A stretch of 12,500 nucleotides of DNA from Theodoxus fluviatilis (GCA_034096865.1 JAWQFJ010026799.1:35001-47500); one strand, 5' to 3'. Shown: positions 1 to 9,149, counted from the stretch's first letter. Translations and numbers: made by a program. Notes: a model not told the origin generated them from the letters alone.

Positions 1-225
1 TAAAGAAGACTGTCGTAGCCATATCAACTAGATGATTGATCTTGTGCTTGAAAGAACAAAAAATTTCTTTGTGAACAGCCAAACCAGAACGCAGCCACTG
101 TCGCTCAGCTTGTCGCTGTCAGGAGCTGCTAGGTGGTGGTGACGCTCCTGTCTCTGTAATAAGGGAAGCACTTCCTACCCCTGTGCTACTAAGGATGAGA
201 CGAACACGAAACAGAACACGCACGC
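1..225. other. Non-coding stretch, nothing recognised
   Basis: I see no open frame of note, no RNA gene and no repeat I can name. Base composition is ordinary and mixed, unlike the strongly biased stretch that follows. Confidence 0.5.
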
Positions 226-339
226 ATGGAAAACTGTATAACAAAGGATTTAATATTCAGAATGACCCAAAAAACCACCCCAAACACTGACCAGCAATCC
301 ACAGTTCAAATCACAATCTCCGCAATCCAAATCACCAAC

Positions 340-690
340 TCTCCACCTCCGCAGCATAAAGCACAAACCCCTTCACCTCCGATGCACAAATCACAAAAGC
401 CCTCACCTCCACAAGCCAAATCACAAAACACTCCTCTGCTGCACAAATCACAAAGCTTCAACTCCACATCAAAAATCACCAAACCTTCACCTCCACACAT
501 CACAAATCCCCAAACCTTCACCTCCACATCACAAATTCCACCAAACCTTCACCTCCACCTCACAATCCACCAAACCTTCACCCCCACATCACAACACACC
601 AAACCTTCACCTCACAATCCACAAAACCTTCACCTCCACGTCACAATCCACCAACCCTCCTCCCCTCCACAGCAAAAATCACAAAACCTC
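340..690. repeat. C/A-rich degenerate minisatellite, unit about 29-31 bp
   Basis: The motif AAACCTTCACC recurs at about 481, 512, 543, 572, 601 and 624, giving steps of 31, 31, 29, 29 and 23 bases. More diverged copies of the same unit, containing CTTCACCTCC and ATCACAAA, reach back to about 340. The + strand has very little G through this stretch. The open frame at 226-783 (about 185 codons) is a by-product: its protein is a low-complexity P/S/T/H/N string that follows the repeat unit, so I do not call it a gene. Confidence 0.8.
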
Positions 691-783
691 ACGCCAGAAA
701 CAGCCGCCACCCTCACAAGCCCATCCAGATACCCCAGGCCAGGAAATCCCAAACCCAGGCCAGGATCTGCAATACACAAATGA

Positions 784-1403
784 ACAGAAATAGCTATTTA
801 CCCCACACCAACAACCCAACCGCCGACGCGTACGAGGTGAAACATACCAGAAACAAAAGGAGAACAAAACCCCATAACCACTCACCCTGCGATCCGGAGT
901 GGCAAGTGACAGAACGCACGACGGCAACTGAACTAAATAGGGGAATAACCAGGCCGGCACGAGATAATGAACAAAATCATGAACCAACTGAATAAACCAC
1001 GGTACTAGAGAAATACAAACCAAAAGCCTGTGAAATAACTGCAAAGCCCAACAATACATCAGCACAGCCGTGCAGCACGTGCCCAGGGCATCTGGTCTTA
1101 ATTAACAATTTAACAAAAGTAACTCACTCTTTCAAAATCATGATACTAACAAGCAAAACCCGTGCAACAGCATGGAAAGCCTAATGCTGAAATTAAAGGC
1201 AAATCAAAAGTTTTAAAGCCCCAAAGCCCCATCCTATAAACTTATTTCCAAAACACCTTTTAACTCCGAGTCGTGACAGTCGCTTTTTCTGCTTCAAAGT
1301 ACTGAGTTCGGCAGCGATGGAGCTATACCAAGTCTGTCATGTTTTGATGATAAAAGATACATTCTTGATGATGGAGTATCTACATTATCATAATCCTTAA
1401 ATA
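784..1403. other. Non-coding stretch left of the Polinton genes
   Basis: Only short open frames of ordinary composition are present. The left boundary of the Polinton should lie in or before this stretch, but I cannot find a terminal inverted repeat with a partner near 8700-9100, so no end is placed. Confidence 0.4.
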
Positions 1404-1421
1404 AAGCCGTATAAAATATAA
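1403..1421 (+). promoter_or_regulatory. Possible TATA-like element directly before the capsid gene
   Basis: An AT-rich stretch with a TATAAAATATAA core ends right at the ATG at 1422, the first codon of the capsid-like frame. The block reads in one direction, so a promoter here is plausible. The spacing is shorter than for a classical TATA box, so this may only be AT-rich leader. Inference from composition alone. Confidence 0.2.
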
Positions 1422-2797
1422 ATGGCAAAAATAAAGTCCCCTTACTTGGACCTCTTTGAGGATCCAATTGTTGATGACTCCATTAAGAATTTTGAATATG
1501 TTGAGTACCTACCAAGAGACTCAGTCAACATGGATAAAGATGGCAGGCACATTCTGGAAACAAGAGACTTGGATGTGTTCCTTCTCCCACACGAAGCATT
1601 CCTGGAAGTGAGAGGAAAACTGATTAAAATTATAAAAATAATTACAATGCTTGAGATAATGTTGCTTTGATAAATTATGGATGGTCCCTTTTTCATACAG
1701 CAGAATTGCATCTAAATGACCAGCAAGTAGAATAGGTATCTCTGTATCTACCACAAGCTTAAACCATAATGAATCTGGTTAGTTTTTCAGATGATTACAA
1801 CAAGTCGAGTGCAAGTAATATGATGTGGTACAAAGACTCTAGAAATGGTGGCAGTGATGGAAGAGAATTCAATACTACTGCAAATACAGCAAATGCTGAT
1901 CACACAACCAGAGCTGAATTAAGAACTGCTTTGGGAAATCTTAGAAGAGACAACTACAATTCCGGGTTTAAAATGAAAAATCTCCTCACAGCAGGGAACA
2001 AGGAGGTTTGTGTGCTTTTACCTCTGAGTAGTGTGTTTGGACTGTGCAGAGATGTCACAAGTATTACAAGAGGAATTAAGTACAGTCTTCTTTTGGACAG
2101 AGCTAATTCAAACAACTACATTCACAGACAGGCCGGTGTTGATGTGGGGAAATTCAAAATATCCCATATAAGTTTGTGGATGCCAAAAATGGAACCTAAT
2201 TTGGGTTACTTGGCTGATCTGGAAACAAATCTTGCTAGTGGAATGATGAGAAAACTGTATTTTGAGCAGATGAGAGTTTACAGACAGCAATGTACCAGTA
2301 CAGAAATTAGCCCATCTTGGAGAGTCACAACACAGCAGAGTGAGCAATTGCCTAGGCATATATTCATTGCTTTTCAAGCTGTTGGTTGAGACAACAATAA
2401 AGAACAAAATAACATGGTCTTTGATCATGCCAATCTGAAACAAATATTTGCAAGGGTAAACAGCTTGCAGTATCCTGAAAGAGCACTAATCACTAATTTT
2501 TATGAAGCCAACAGAAATTACAGCAGAGCTTACATGATGTTCCAAGAAGCTGTGAATAAGTATCAGGATACAGATACAGGAAGCTCTATCAGTGTATTAG
2601 AATTTGCAAGTTAGTATCCAATCATTCATATTGATGTGTCAAAACATGCAGACCAGCTAATTGGTTCCCCAGCTGATGTTGAAATCAATTGGCAATTGGG
2701 TGGAAACTTTCAGTTTAATGGGGCTGATACGTTTGTAATATGTATTAGTATAATGTATAATAACGACATACAAAGATGTAGGATTTCACTTAACTAA
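1422..2797 (+). pseudogene. Polinton/adintovirus major capsid protein (double jelly-roll, F54H12.2-like), decayed
   Basis: Known role: this family builds the hexon-like trimers of the icosahedral shell. Pieces appear in order. The segment at 1422-1670 is an N-terminal domain start with LFEDP and VEYLPRD. The segment at 1769-2389 has LLDRAN, VGKFKISHISLWMP and a segment ending in RHIFIAFQ, typical of the first jelly roll. The segment at 2414-2614 has FDHANLKQI and NRNYSRAYMMF, typical of the second. The frame then runs on from 2615 to a stop at 2795. The segments at 1769, 2414 and 2615 share one frame, split only by TGA at 2387 and TAG at 2612. A frameshift near 1640-1670 and a further disrupted stretch to 1769 separate the first piece. 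The total of about 455 codons fits the family. It reads head-on into the minor virion gene. Certainly not functional; assignment is by pattern recognition. Confidence 0.75.
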
Positions 2798-2886
2798 TGC
2801 TCAAAGAGAAGCAATTAAAACGCCATACCTAAATAAGACTGGTGTGTCTACTTCAATAAACGAATCACAAGTTGGCAGTGCAGATA

Positions 2887-4502
2887 TACTACTCAAAAGA
2901 ATTCAAAGGCCACTTGCTCTATTACACGCCATTTTTAACGAACAACACGGATCAATAAGAAAGTAAAATGGCATTTAATTCATTCATTTGTGAATCGATC
3001 AATGACATTTTCAGGTGTTAATACAAATTAATGATTGCAAAAAATTAAATGAAATGGACACACCCCTATTACAAAAAATCAGAGCCAAGAGCATGTCACA
3101 CAAAAGTGTCAATAACGAGTGTGGCCGCCATTTGCCTGGATGCACTCCATGCAGCATCGTTGCATGGACCTGACCAAAGTCTGGAGGATGTTGTGGGGAA
3201 TTGCCTGCCACTCCTGGTCCATATTCTGGAACAGAATGTTGAGGTTTAGAGCAGGAGGGTGGTTGGCGCGAAGCTGTTGCCCTAGGACATCCCAGAGGTG
3301 TTCGATCAGGTTCAAATCAGGTGATCAGGCAGGCCGGTCCATCCTGGTGACTTGTTGCAGCTGCAGAAAGTTGGTGACGACCCGCAATCTGTGTGCCGGA
3401 GCGTTGTCGTCCTGCAGTACAGAGCCTGGTCCCACGGCCTGAAGGGCAGGCAAGGCAATGGGCTCCAAGATGCTGTCTCTGTAGGCGACGCCGGTCACAT
3501 TGCCTTGGACGCAGTGCAAGGGGGTTCTGTGGTTGAGACTGAAGCCACCCCATACCATCAGAGAACCGCTGCCATGGCAACCATGCTCCACGATCGTTGC
3601 GTTGAAGAAGCGCTCTCCAGCTCGTCTCCAGACGCGAATTCGACCATCGTTGAAGGACAGGGTGAAGCAGGACTGGTCGGTAAAAAGCACCCTGGACCAC
3701 TGTTGCCTGATCCAGGCCAAATGACGTCGTGTCCAAGCCAGGCAAGCTGCCCGATGAGCTTGGGTGAGGGGCGGTCGCACCGCTGGGCCCCTTGATCGCA
3801 TGTTAACGGCATGCAGTTGGTTGCGAACAGTCTGATCACTGATGGTAACGTTGTTGGCTGCCCACAGCTGCCCTCTGAGCATGTTGGCAGTGGCGGTTCT
3901 GTTGCGTAGGGCCAACAGGATGACGTAACGGTCTTGCTGTCTGGTCGTGAGTCACAGGCGTCCAGGCCTGCATGGCTCCTGCACACTTCCAGTTCCATGA
4001 AAGCGGTCTCTTAGCCTGTGAATGATGGAATGTGTCACTCGGAGTCGCCTGCCAACTTCCCGCACTGCCACACCTTTACTCAGCCACACAATGGCCATTC
4101 CTCTTTTAGCGTCAGTCAGGCGGCGTCTTGGGGGCATGGTTGAAAATTACAAAAAAAACTGTGTTTCAATTGGCCACTCATCAGTGCAACTGGCTGACAT
4201 ATGCTCAGAAAAGATTCAGCTTGCACTTGCAGAGCAGTTTTTAGTCTGCACTTGTCTGCTTGGTCAGCCACAGGCGTTTAGAAATTAAACATTTTAACGA
4301 GATTTTTACGTTTCTTTTGTGGCCCAGTGTTAAGCAGTTCTCATGAACTGATCTCAACACTGTTAAAAAAACACCTTGGCCTGCACATTGGGATTCATTT
4401 GAAACAATTATTTTGTCCAAAAAAGACGTGTCTTTTATTAAAACAGAGTTCTTGTAAACAGTGCCAAAAAAGAAGGAGGCCCTTGAATTCTTTTGAGTAG
4501 TG
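2887..4502 (-). mobile_element. Tc1/mariner element, 1616 bp, TA target duplication
   Basis: The left end reads TACTACTCAAAAGAATTC. The reverse complement of the right end reads CACTACTCAAAAGAATTC. The ends match over 25 bases with two differences. TA flanks both sides (2885-2886 and 4503-4504), the usual Tc1/mariner duplication. The length of 1.6 kb is normal for the family. The element sits inside the first pX-like gene of the Polinton, so it arrived after the Polinton. It carries the decayed transposase at 3109-4137. Confidence 0.92.
3109..4137 (-). pseudogene. Tc1-like transposase, DD34E, two in-frame stops
   Basis: The protein cuts and pastes its own element through the terminal repeats. 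The frame runs from ATG at 4137 to the stop at 3109, about 342 codons, the usual full length. Residues 1-50 hold a helix-turn-helix DNA-binding region (LTDAKRG to RLRDRF). The catalytic residues are D154 in VLFTDQS, D244 in QDDNAPAH and E279 in PDLNLIEHLWD, with 34 residues between the last two. A WGGF motif lies between them, as in the family. There is no frameshift: the whole gene stays in one frame and is broken only by TGA at 3952-3954 and TGA at 3325-3327. Both could derive from CGA by CpG decay. This copy cannot make full-length enzyme. Confidence 0.92.
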
Positions 4503-4830
4503 TACACTAGGACTTACAAAAAGACAGATTGGCAAACTAAGAAAAAGCAAAAAATCTGTGACGTTAAAGCTGTCCAAAACTCAAGTGCAAAATAAGGGTG
4601 GTTTTCTTGGTACTCTTGACTCACTCATTGATAGGGTTGCTCCCACTATTCTTAAAAGTGTTTTATCCTCATTGGGATTAGCTGCAGCAGGAGCAATTCA
4701 TGGGGCCACAAGCAAGGCAGTGGCTGGTTGGGATAGTCGAGAAAAAGGGCTTCTCCTGGGGCCAAATTCACCCTTTAACAGCATCCCCATACTTGGAGCA
4801 CTTCTATAAATATAATATAAGATTTTATAA

Positions 4831-5202
4831 ATGTATTCAGAATATTCGATCAGTCTTACAACAAATCAAAAGAAAAAGATAGCTGAGGCTTTGAATAAAA
4901 AAACTGGTATAAAGCTTTTACTTGGCCCTAGTCAACTCACTGGTACAGACAAGTTAATGATAACAACCAGAGAGATTGCAAAAATAAATATACACAGAAA
5001 ACTGAATAAAGGACGTAAACTAACTATGTCTAAAGCTCAACTGAGCAAGATGGGAGGTTTCTGGCCTATGCTTCTTGCCTGTCTTGCAGGATCTATTCTA
5101 CCTCGTCTTTTGGGGGGTAAAGGATAAAAAAAAGACAGCAAGGGGGTTGTCCTGCCAGGAACTCAAGCAGGCAGTGGTCTGGCCCTCCCTGGCACCCATT
5201 AA
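4831..5202 (+). pseudogene. Basic minor virion protein, pX-like copy 2
   Basis: From ATG at 4831, 98 codons run to TAA at 5125. The same frame stays open for another 24 codons to TAA at 5200, with a glycine/leucine-rich end (VVLPGTQAG). The protein is lysine-rich with an LTTNQKKKI start, a second T.REIAKI block and an LTMSKAQLSKM block. These lead into GGFWPMLLACLAG and a glycine/arginine/lysine tail. The order of blocks equals that of the gene just upstream, so the two look like relatives, perhaps a tandem duplication. Related proteins are put with adenovirus pX-type virion proteins; that function is inferred. The gene starts 21 bases after the upstream gene's stop. The TAA at 5125 may be a decay stop or the true end. 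Confidence 0.6.
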
Positions 5203-5208
5203 CTAATT

Positions 5209-5611
5209 ATGACATTGATTGTATGTTAAAGTCAGTAAAAAAAACTACAGAGGAACCTTTTCCGAAGACATGCTACCAGCTAAGCCTGCTAAAAATGAAT
5301 GCATGGTCATTAATATGCAAGACTACATTGCTGGATCTGGGACACACTGGGTTGCAATGTACACTGATTCTAATAAGTATGAATATTTTGACCCATTTGG
5401 TGTTCCTCCAACTGATGTGGTTGTAAAATACATTAGAAAAAGCAAAAATGAAATTGTGTATAATGCAGCCCAAATTCAGAACCTGGATTCTGTCATGTGC
5501 AGATATTACAGAACAATGGGAAAAACACCTATGGAAATCTTACTCCAATTTACACTCATGCCTAGCATGGTAAATATAATTATAATCAATGATTATGCAA
5601 AAGGTTTGTGA
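5209..5611 (+). pseudogene. Adenain-type cysteine protease (Polinton PRO)
   Basis: Known role: this peptidase C5/Ulp1-like enzyme cleaves virion precursor proteins during capsid maturation. From 5219 the frame runs 130 codons. H43 in GTHWVAMY, D58 in YEYFDPFG, Q87 and C94 (NLDSVMC) match the catalytic order His-Asp/Glu-Gln-Cys. The gap of seven residues between Gln and Cys equals that of the adenovirus enzyme. The C-terminal end IIIINDYAKGL follows. The 5219 frame has no ATG. The only nearby ATG (5209) is in another frame and meets a stop at 5227, so the start is frameshifted. The triad is preserved, but the region after C94 (RYYRTMG) lacks the usual Gly next to the Cys, which suggests decay. 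It lies directly after the two minor virion genes. Confidence 0.8.
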
Positions 5612-5624
5612 AGTATATATTAAT

Positions 5625-6106
5625 ATGAAATCATACTGTCTGAAGTGTAAAGCAGTTACAGATTCTAAATATATCACTTTAGGAACAACCCAAAATGGTA
5701 AGAAATAGCTAGATCACTGTTTTCTGTCTGTAATTCTAGAAAAACAAAATTCTTGCCTCAAAAGGAAGGAGGTGCAATAGACATTCACAAAGCCATGTTA
5801 CCTCTGTTACCAAAGAAAGGATTAACATTGCCAGGATACAATTACTGTGGGCCTGGCAATTCTTTAGACAATGGTCCACCAGTTAATAAACTGGATGAAA
5901 TCTGTAAAGACCACGACTTTGCACACACTTATGAAAACAAAAATCAGGCTGATGAAAAAATGCTACAGCAGTTATCAAAACACACTGACAAGACTTTGGG
6001 CAAGAAAGCTGCCAAGGCATTAGTAGTCAGACCACTGATCAGTTTGAAACATAAGAATGGTCTGGGAAACAGCAAGAGGTGTTGGGAAAATGGACGGATC
6101 AATTAG
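5625..6106 (+). pseudogene. Zinc-ribbon plus parvovirus-type phospholipase A2 protein
   Basis: Known role: in parvovirus VP1 this domain hydrolyses membrane lipid so that virions escape endosomes; adintoviruses carry similar domains. The ATG at 5625 starts a short frame with MKSYCLKCK (one CxxC) that ends at TAG 5706. A frameshift follows, and the frame open from 5702 carries SVCNSRKTKFL, whose CxxC has lost one Cys (F in its place). It runs on without a stop into the lipase. Counting from 5753, the calcium loop YCGPGN is at residues 31-36 and the catalytic pair HD at 54-55 (codons 5912-5917), after a conserved KLDEIC. A lysine-rich tail follows. The lipase motif residues are intact. The reading as one fused protein is inference from the frame and the second half-CxxC. 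It overlaps the integrase frame by 28 bases. Confidence 0.78.
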
Positions 6107-6764
6107 CTGAGGAACTACATAAACCAATTAAAAGAAAGTTTTCTCAATGCCGAGTTATTTCAAGTGGTATTGACAATGTTTGGAGTGCAGATCTTGTTGT
6201 CATGCAAGCCTTCAGCAAGCAAAACAAGGGGTTAAGATTTTTCTTAAATATCATCGACGTATTCAGCAAATTTGCATGGAGTGTAGCAATCAAGCATAAG
6301 ACAGGGACTGAAATTGTTCAAGCTTTTAAAACCATTTTGAAAGGGGAAAGAAAGCCTGGCTTCCTCTGGGTAGACCAGGGTAGTGAATTTTTAAACAGAA
6401 CATTCAAAGGCTTTCTCAAAGATAACTGAATAGAAATGTTTCACACATACAATGAGGGTGAAGCAGTTATTGTGGAGAGGTTTAATCGAACATTAAAAAC
6501 ACAAATGTGGAAATACTTCACTGCCAACAATACATACAGATATCTTGCTATTTTACCTGATATGATTGAACGTTTCATAGATCTTTGGGTATGACTCCTA
6601 CACAAGCATCAAAGAAACAAGCAGAACGTTTATCTTACCTTGTTTCAGAATGAGAAGGTGATAGAGTCTAAACCAAAATTCAAAGTTAGTGATCTTGTGC
6701 GCATCTCAAAAAAGAAAAAAAACCTTTGAAAAGGGGTTGACCCCGAACTTTACACACACCTGTT

Positions 6765-8449
6765 CAGACTAGGCTCTTTAGTCTGCTTGCATGAGGCCTG
6801 CAAGGCATCTCCTGTTTCACTGCTGGCCCTTGCTTATCATGCCCACAGCTCCTCTATAATTAGATTACACCAGCCTGTCACTGGTTAATAGCAAAGAAAG
6901 GCTGCCAGCCGCTCTTGCGCAGTCTCAGAGCAGTTGACACCTAGCATTGTACGCTTCATGATATACTAAATAGTTAGTTTTGCAATGCAATGAAATCTGT
7001 ATTAACGAAGAGAGCTAATCATAAGCTTTCCACAGACACCAAACACATGCCATTTTATGACAGCATACCATATGCAGAGAGAGGTAGAAGTCTCCCATAT
7101 GAAGGAGCACACATGACCGATTCAATCTGCAAAGCAACACATCATTATTTTGTACATGCTTGCATCACAAGACTGCAATTTTTATGGCTGTATGCTATAC
7201 ATCATATGAAAGAGAAAGAATTTAACAATAAATGAAGGCGAGGTTGCATCTTCTGATGACTTTTGAGGAACTGTTACTTTCTTGAACACTAGTGGCTGGC
7301 CGTGTGTTTGGCATCGAAGAGTGCTCTTGTCCTGTGATTCAGTTAACATGATCCTTGTCAAGTGGGTGTGACACTTCCTTTCATTTTTGGTCAGTGGTGT
7401 TTTGACTTCGTCTAGTGGACGAATAGTCAACTCCGAGCTGAGGAGAGTTTTATTCTCTTGGCTGGATGGACTTTCAAATCGATGGGAGAAGTAGCTGCAT
7501 CAACCAGAGTTTTCCTCTTCTCCACTGGAGACATCTGCGTACATGCTGTTGCTCTTTATTTGATGGGAGTAGAGGTTTGGGGTGGTAGAAACGGATCATC
7601 ATCATCGACGACCAGACTTGGTGAGGATGTTCCATGGTTGCGTTGTTGCTTGTGCATCCTTTCCCAAACAGTGGCTTCTCTGGCTTGGTATGTCGACCAG
7701 GTGCACTCTGATTTTCAAACTGGAAGCACACACTGCAATTGCGAATATCCAGAGTCAGTCCATAGCTCTGCCAAATGAGACGACTTTTCCACACAGGTTT
7801 TGGCAGCAGCACGTGTGACAGTAGATGGAGCAGAAGTTGATCTCAAACCACATAGTTTTCTGTAGCATTTTAAACAAAATGAAGCTGAATGCTTGTCTTC
7901 ACAGTCTTTTTCTACGTCAATGTTGTATAATTTGGTCATGTCCTTGGTGAAGTTAGAGCACAGTTTCGCCTTTCTGGAATCATACTTCTTTGCTAGTCTT
8001 TCACCACACACTCTACACAACACTTTAAGTCTCCTGTAATGCTCAGCAAGTGTAGACTCCCTACAACTTGTCACATCACTGGTGTGCTCTATTCCCAACT
8101 AATTACTAAATAAGGCTGTGACTGACATCTCTAAAATTAACTTCCTTTGAAAGACTGATTAATATTCTATAATTCATGAAATTTTCACATCCACAAAAAA
8201 TGGGTAGCCGAAGATATGGCTCCAACAAAATAGCACAAAATATGGCTCTCCCCACTGGAGATTTGCAAAGACAAAGAGTGCTGTGGAGGCTGGAATACTG
8301 AGGGGCAGTATCAAGGGTCAGACACAGGGTCAGCCAAGGGACAGATAGTGCCGCAGCAGGCTTCCCCAAATTTAATAGCTTGATTCTGGCCTAGATGTAA
8401 AGCCGTGTATAGAGGAACTTTTTAGAATTAAATCAAATAAAAAACAAGC
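6765..8449. other. Insert in the integrase, about 1.7 kb, class unknown
   Basis: Integrase homology stops near 6765 and resumes near 8450, so about 1.7 kb has come in between. Both sides show CCTGTT (6759-6764 and 8450-8455), a possible 6-bp target duplication, though six bases can match by chance. No terminal inverted repeat is visible. A small hairpin (CAGACTA/TAGTCTG, 6765-6785) sits at the left edge. The insert carries the RAG1-N-like pseudogene on the - strand at 7182-8098. The flanks 6786-7180 and 8100-8449 hold nothing I recognise; an 81-codon + frame at 6990-7235 shows no domain and is probably chance. Confidence 0.6.
7182..8098 (-). pseudogene. RAG1 N-terminal-region-like zinc-binding protein, decayed
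   Basis: The - strand frame from ATG 8098 runs 127 codons. It shows CRVCG (C28, C31), then YNIDVEKDCEDKHSASFCLKC with H70, C75 and C78. This C..CG, IDV..D, H....C..C layout is that of the zinc-binding N-terminal region of RAG1 and of RAG1-N-like transposon genes. Near 7740 the frame shifts and a further CxxC (NCSVCFQF, 7726-7737) follows, again as in RAG1. Later pieces in other frames, about 7437-7521 (basic AKRIKL) and 7223-7430 (TIRPLDEVKTPL, RCQTHGQPLV), look like a continuation but I cannot name them. At least two frameshifts and no RAG1 catalytic core are visible. It could be a transposon or a host gene fragment; family membership is by motif pattern. Confidence 0.6.
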
Positions 8450-8692
8450 CCTGTTACATAGAAGCTGAAAGATTTACAAGGAGAAGCAATTCAAGGAAGT
8501 ATTTACAGTGAAGAGTTACAGAAATCATCACACACTGTGTTTATAATTGAAAGGGTAATCAAACTTAATTACAAAAAGCAGCACGCATTCGTGAAATGGA
8601 AAGGCTATGCTTCAAAGTTTAACAGTTGGATGCCTCTCAAAGACATTGAAAAACTTAGCAAATTCAGTGAAGAAGAGAGACTTACCTTGTAG

Positions 8693-9115
8693 GATTCCAG
8701 AGTGAAATTTACACTGTTTCTGCTTTCAAGCTTCTTCACTGCATTATTTTTCAGATGCAGACAGTGTTCACTTAATTACAGCTCTCTATGAGAGAGAGAG
8801 CGAGAGAGATAGCGCAAACACTGACCTTGCAAGAGCAACATCTAGAGGAAAACAGAGCGGAAGTGCCCTTTGCGTGGGCAAGGCCGCACACCAGGAAAGA
8901 GGGGTGGGGGGGGCTTTTGCCAGCCGCTCACCTGCTGCAGGGTGGGTTGTATTAACCCAACACAGCCAGGAAAGCTAAGTAGTCAAACATACATTAAGTG
9001 TCTCCTAGTCTGGTGTTATTGTGCCGTATGGGGGTCACTCCACTCCCCCAAACCTGTTGTCTCTCCCCCCGGCAATTCTTGTGGTTGTTTACAATTCAGA
9101 GGCAGGCCTGGCAGG

Positions 9116-9116
<1 letters not shown>
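8693..9116. other. Non-coding stretch right of the Polinton genes
   Basis: A short (GA)n run lies at about 8790-8807. Otherwise I see no gene. The Polinton right end should lie here if the integrase is terminal, but no terminal repeat pairs with the left side. The open frames at 8870-9206 are driven by the G run and are not credible genes. Confidence 0.4.

Positions 9117-9148
<32 letters not shown>
9117..9148. repeat. Poly(G) run, 32 bases
   Basis: Thirty-two consecutive G on the + strand. Such a run could fold into a G-quadruplex and is a frequent site of assembly length error. The glycine and proline runs in the frames across it are its translation, not genes. Confidence 0.95.

Positions 9149-9149
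<1 letters not shown>

Larger units (their letters stand above)
2763..4809 (+). pseudogene. Basic minor virion protein, pX-like copy 1, split by Tc1
   Basis: The left part lies at about 2763-2886 and the right part at 4505-4809. The target-site TA leaves the two parts in phase if the inserted element plus one TA is discounted. The left part has an LT..Q motif and the right part starts with an LT.RQI motif followed by a K-rich stretch. It ends in GGFLGTLDSLIDR and a hydrophobic glycine/alanine tail with a final GALL. This layout, repeated LT..Q blocks then a GGF-led hydrophobic tail, matches small basic proteins encoded beside the F54H12.2-like capsid gene in Polintons. They are compared with adenovirus pX/pVI-type core or cement proteins. 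No ATG was found at the left end, where it overlaps the capsid gene end. The function is inferred from position and composition. Confidence 0.6.
6079..8692 (+). pseudogene. Polinton integrase (F54H12.3-like) with chromodomain, split by a 1.7-kb insert
   Basis: This rve-fold integrase inserts the element into the chromosome. Counting from 6079 (GTG, no ATG), the core has D38 in WSADLV (6190), D99 in WVDQGSEF (6373) and E133 in VERFNRT (6475). LAEELHKPIKRKF precedes the core. A TGA at 6427 lies inside the core and a TGA at 6592 follows. After frameshifts near 6591-6653, an SH3-like DNA-binding piece (KFKVSDLVRISK) runs to about 6720, then a short homologous stretch to about 6765. The C-terminal part resumes at about 8450. 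The frame 8462-8692 is open with LKDLQGEAIQG and a chromodomain (VKWKGY at about 8591-8608, NSW at 8621-8629). The usual zinc-binding N-terminus is not visible. Not functional. Confidence 0.82.

Noticed and set aside
226..783. 185-codon + frame rich in P, S, T and H
   Set aside because: It follows the C/A-rich minisatellite and mirrors its unit; no domain and no non-repeat core.
679..1065. 128-codon - frame rich in C, W and F
   Set aside because: Reverse of C/A-rich DNA without stops by composition; no transmembrane pattern or motif that convinces.
3119..3998. Several frames on the + strand and other - frames across the Tc1 element
   Set aside because: Shadows of the transposase, which explains this stretch with full motifs.
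6990..7235. 81-codon + frame in the integrase insert
   Set aside because: No recognisable domain, and its end overlaps the end of the - strand pseudogene; probably chance.
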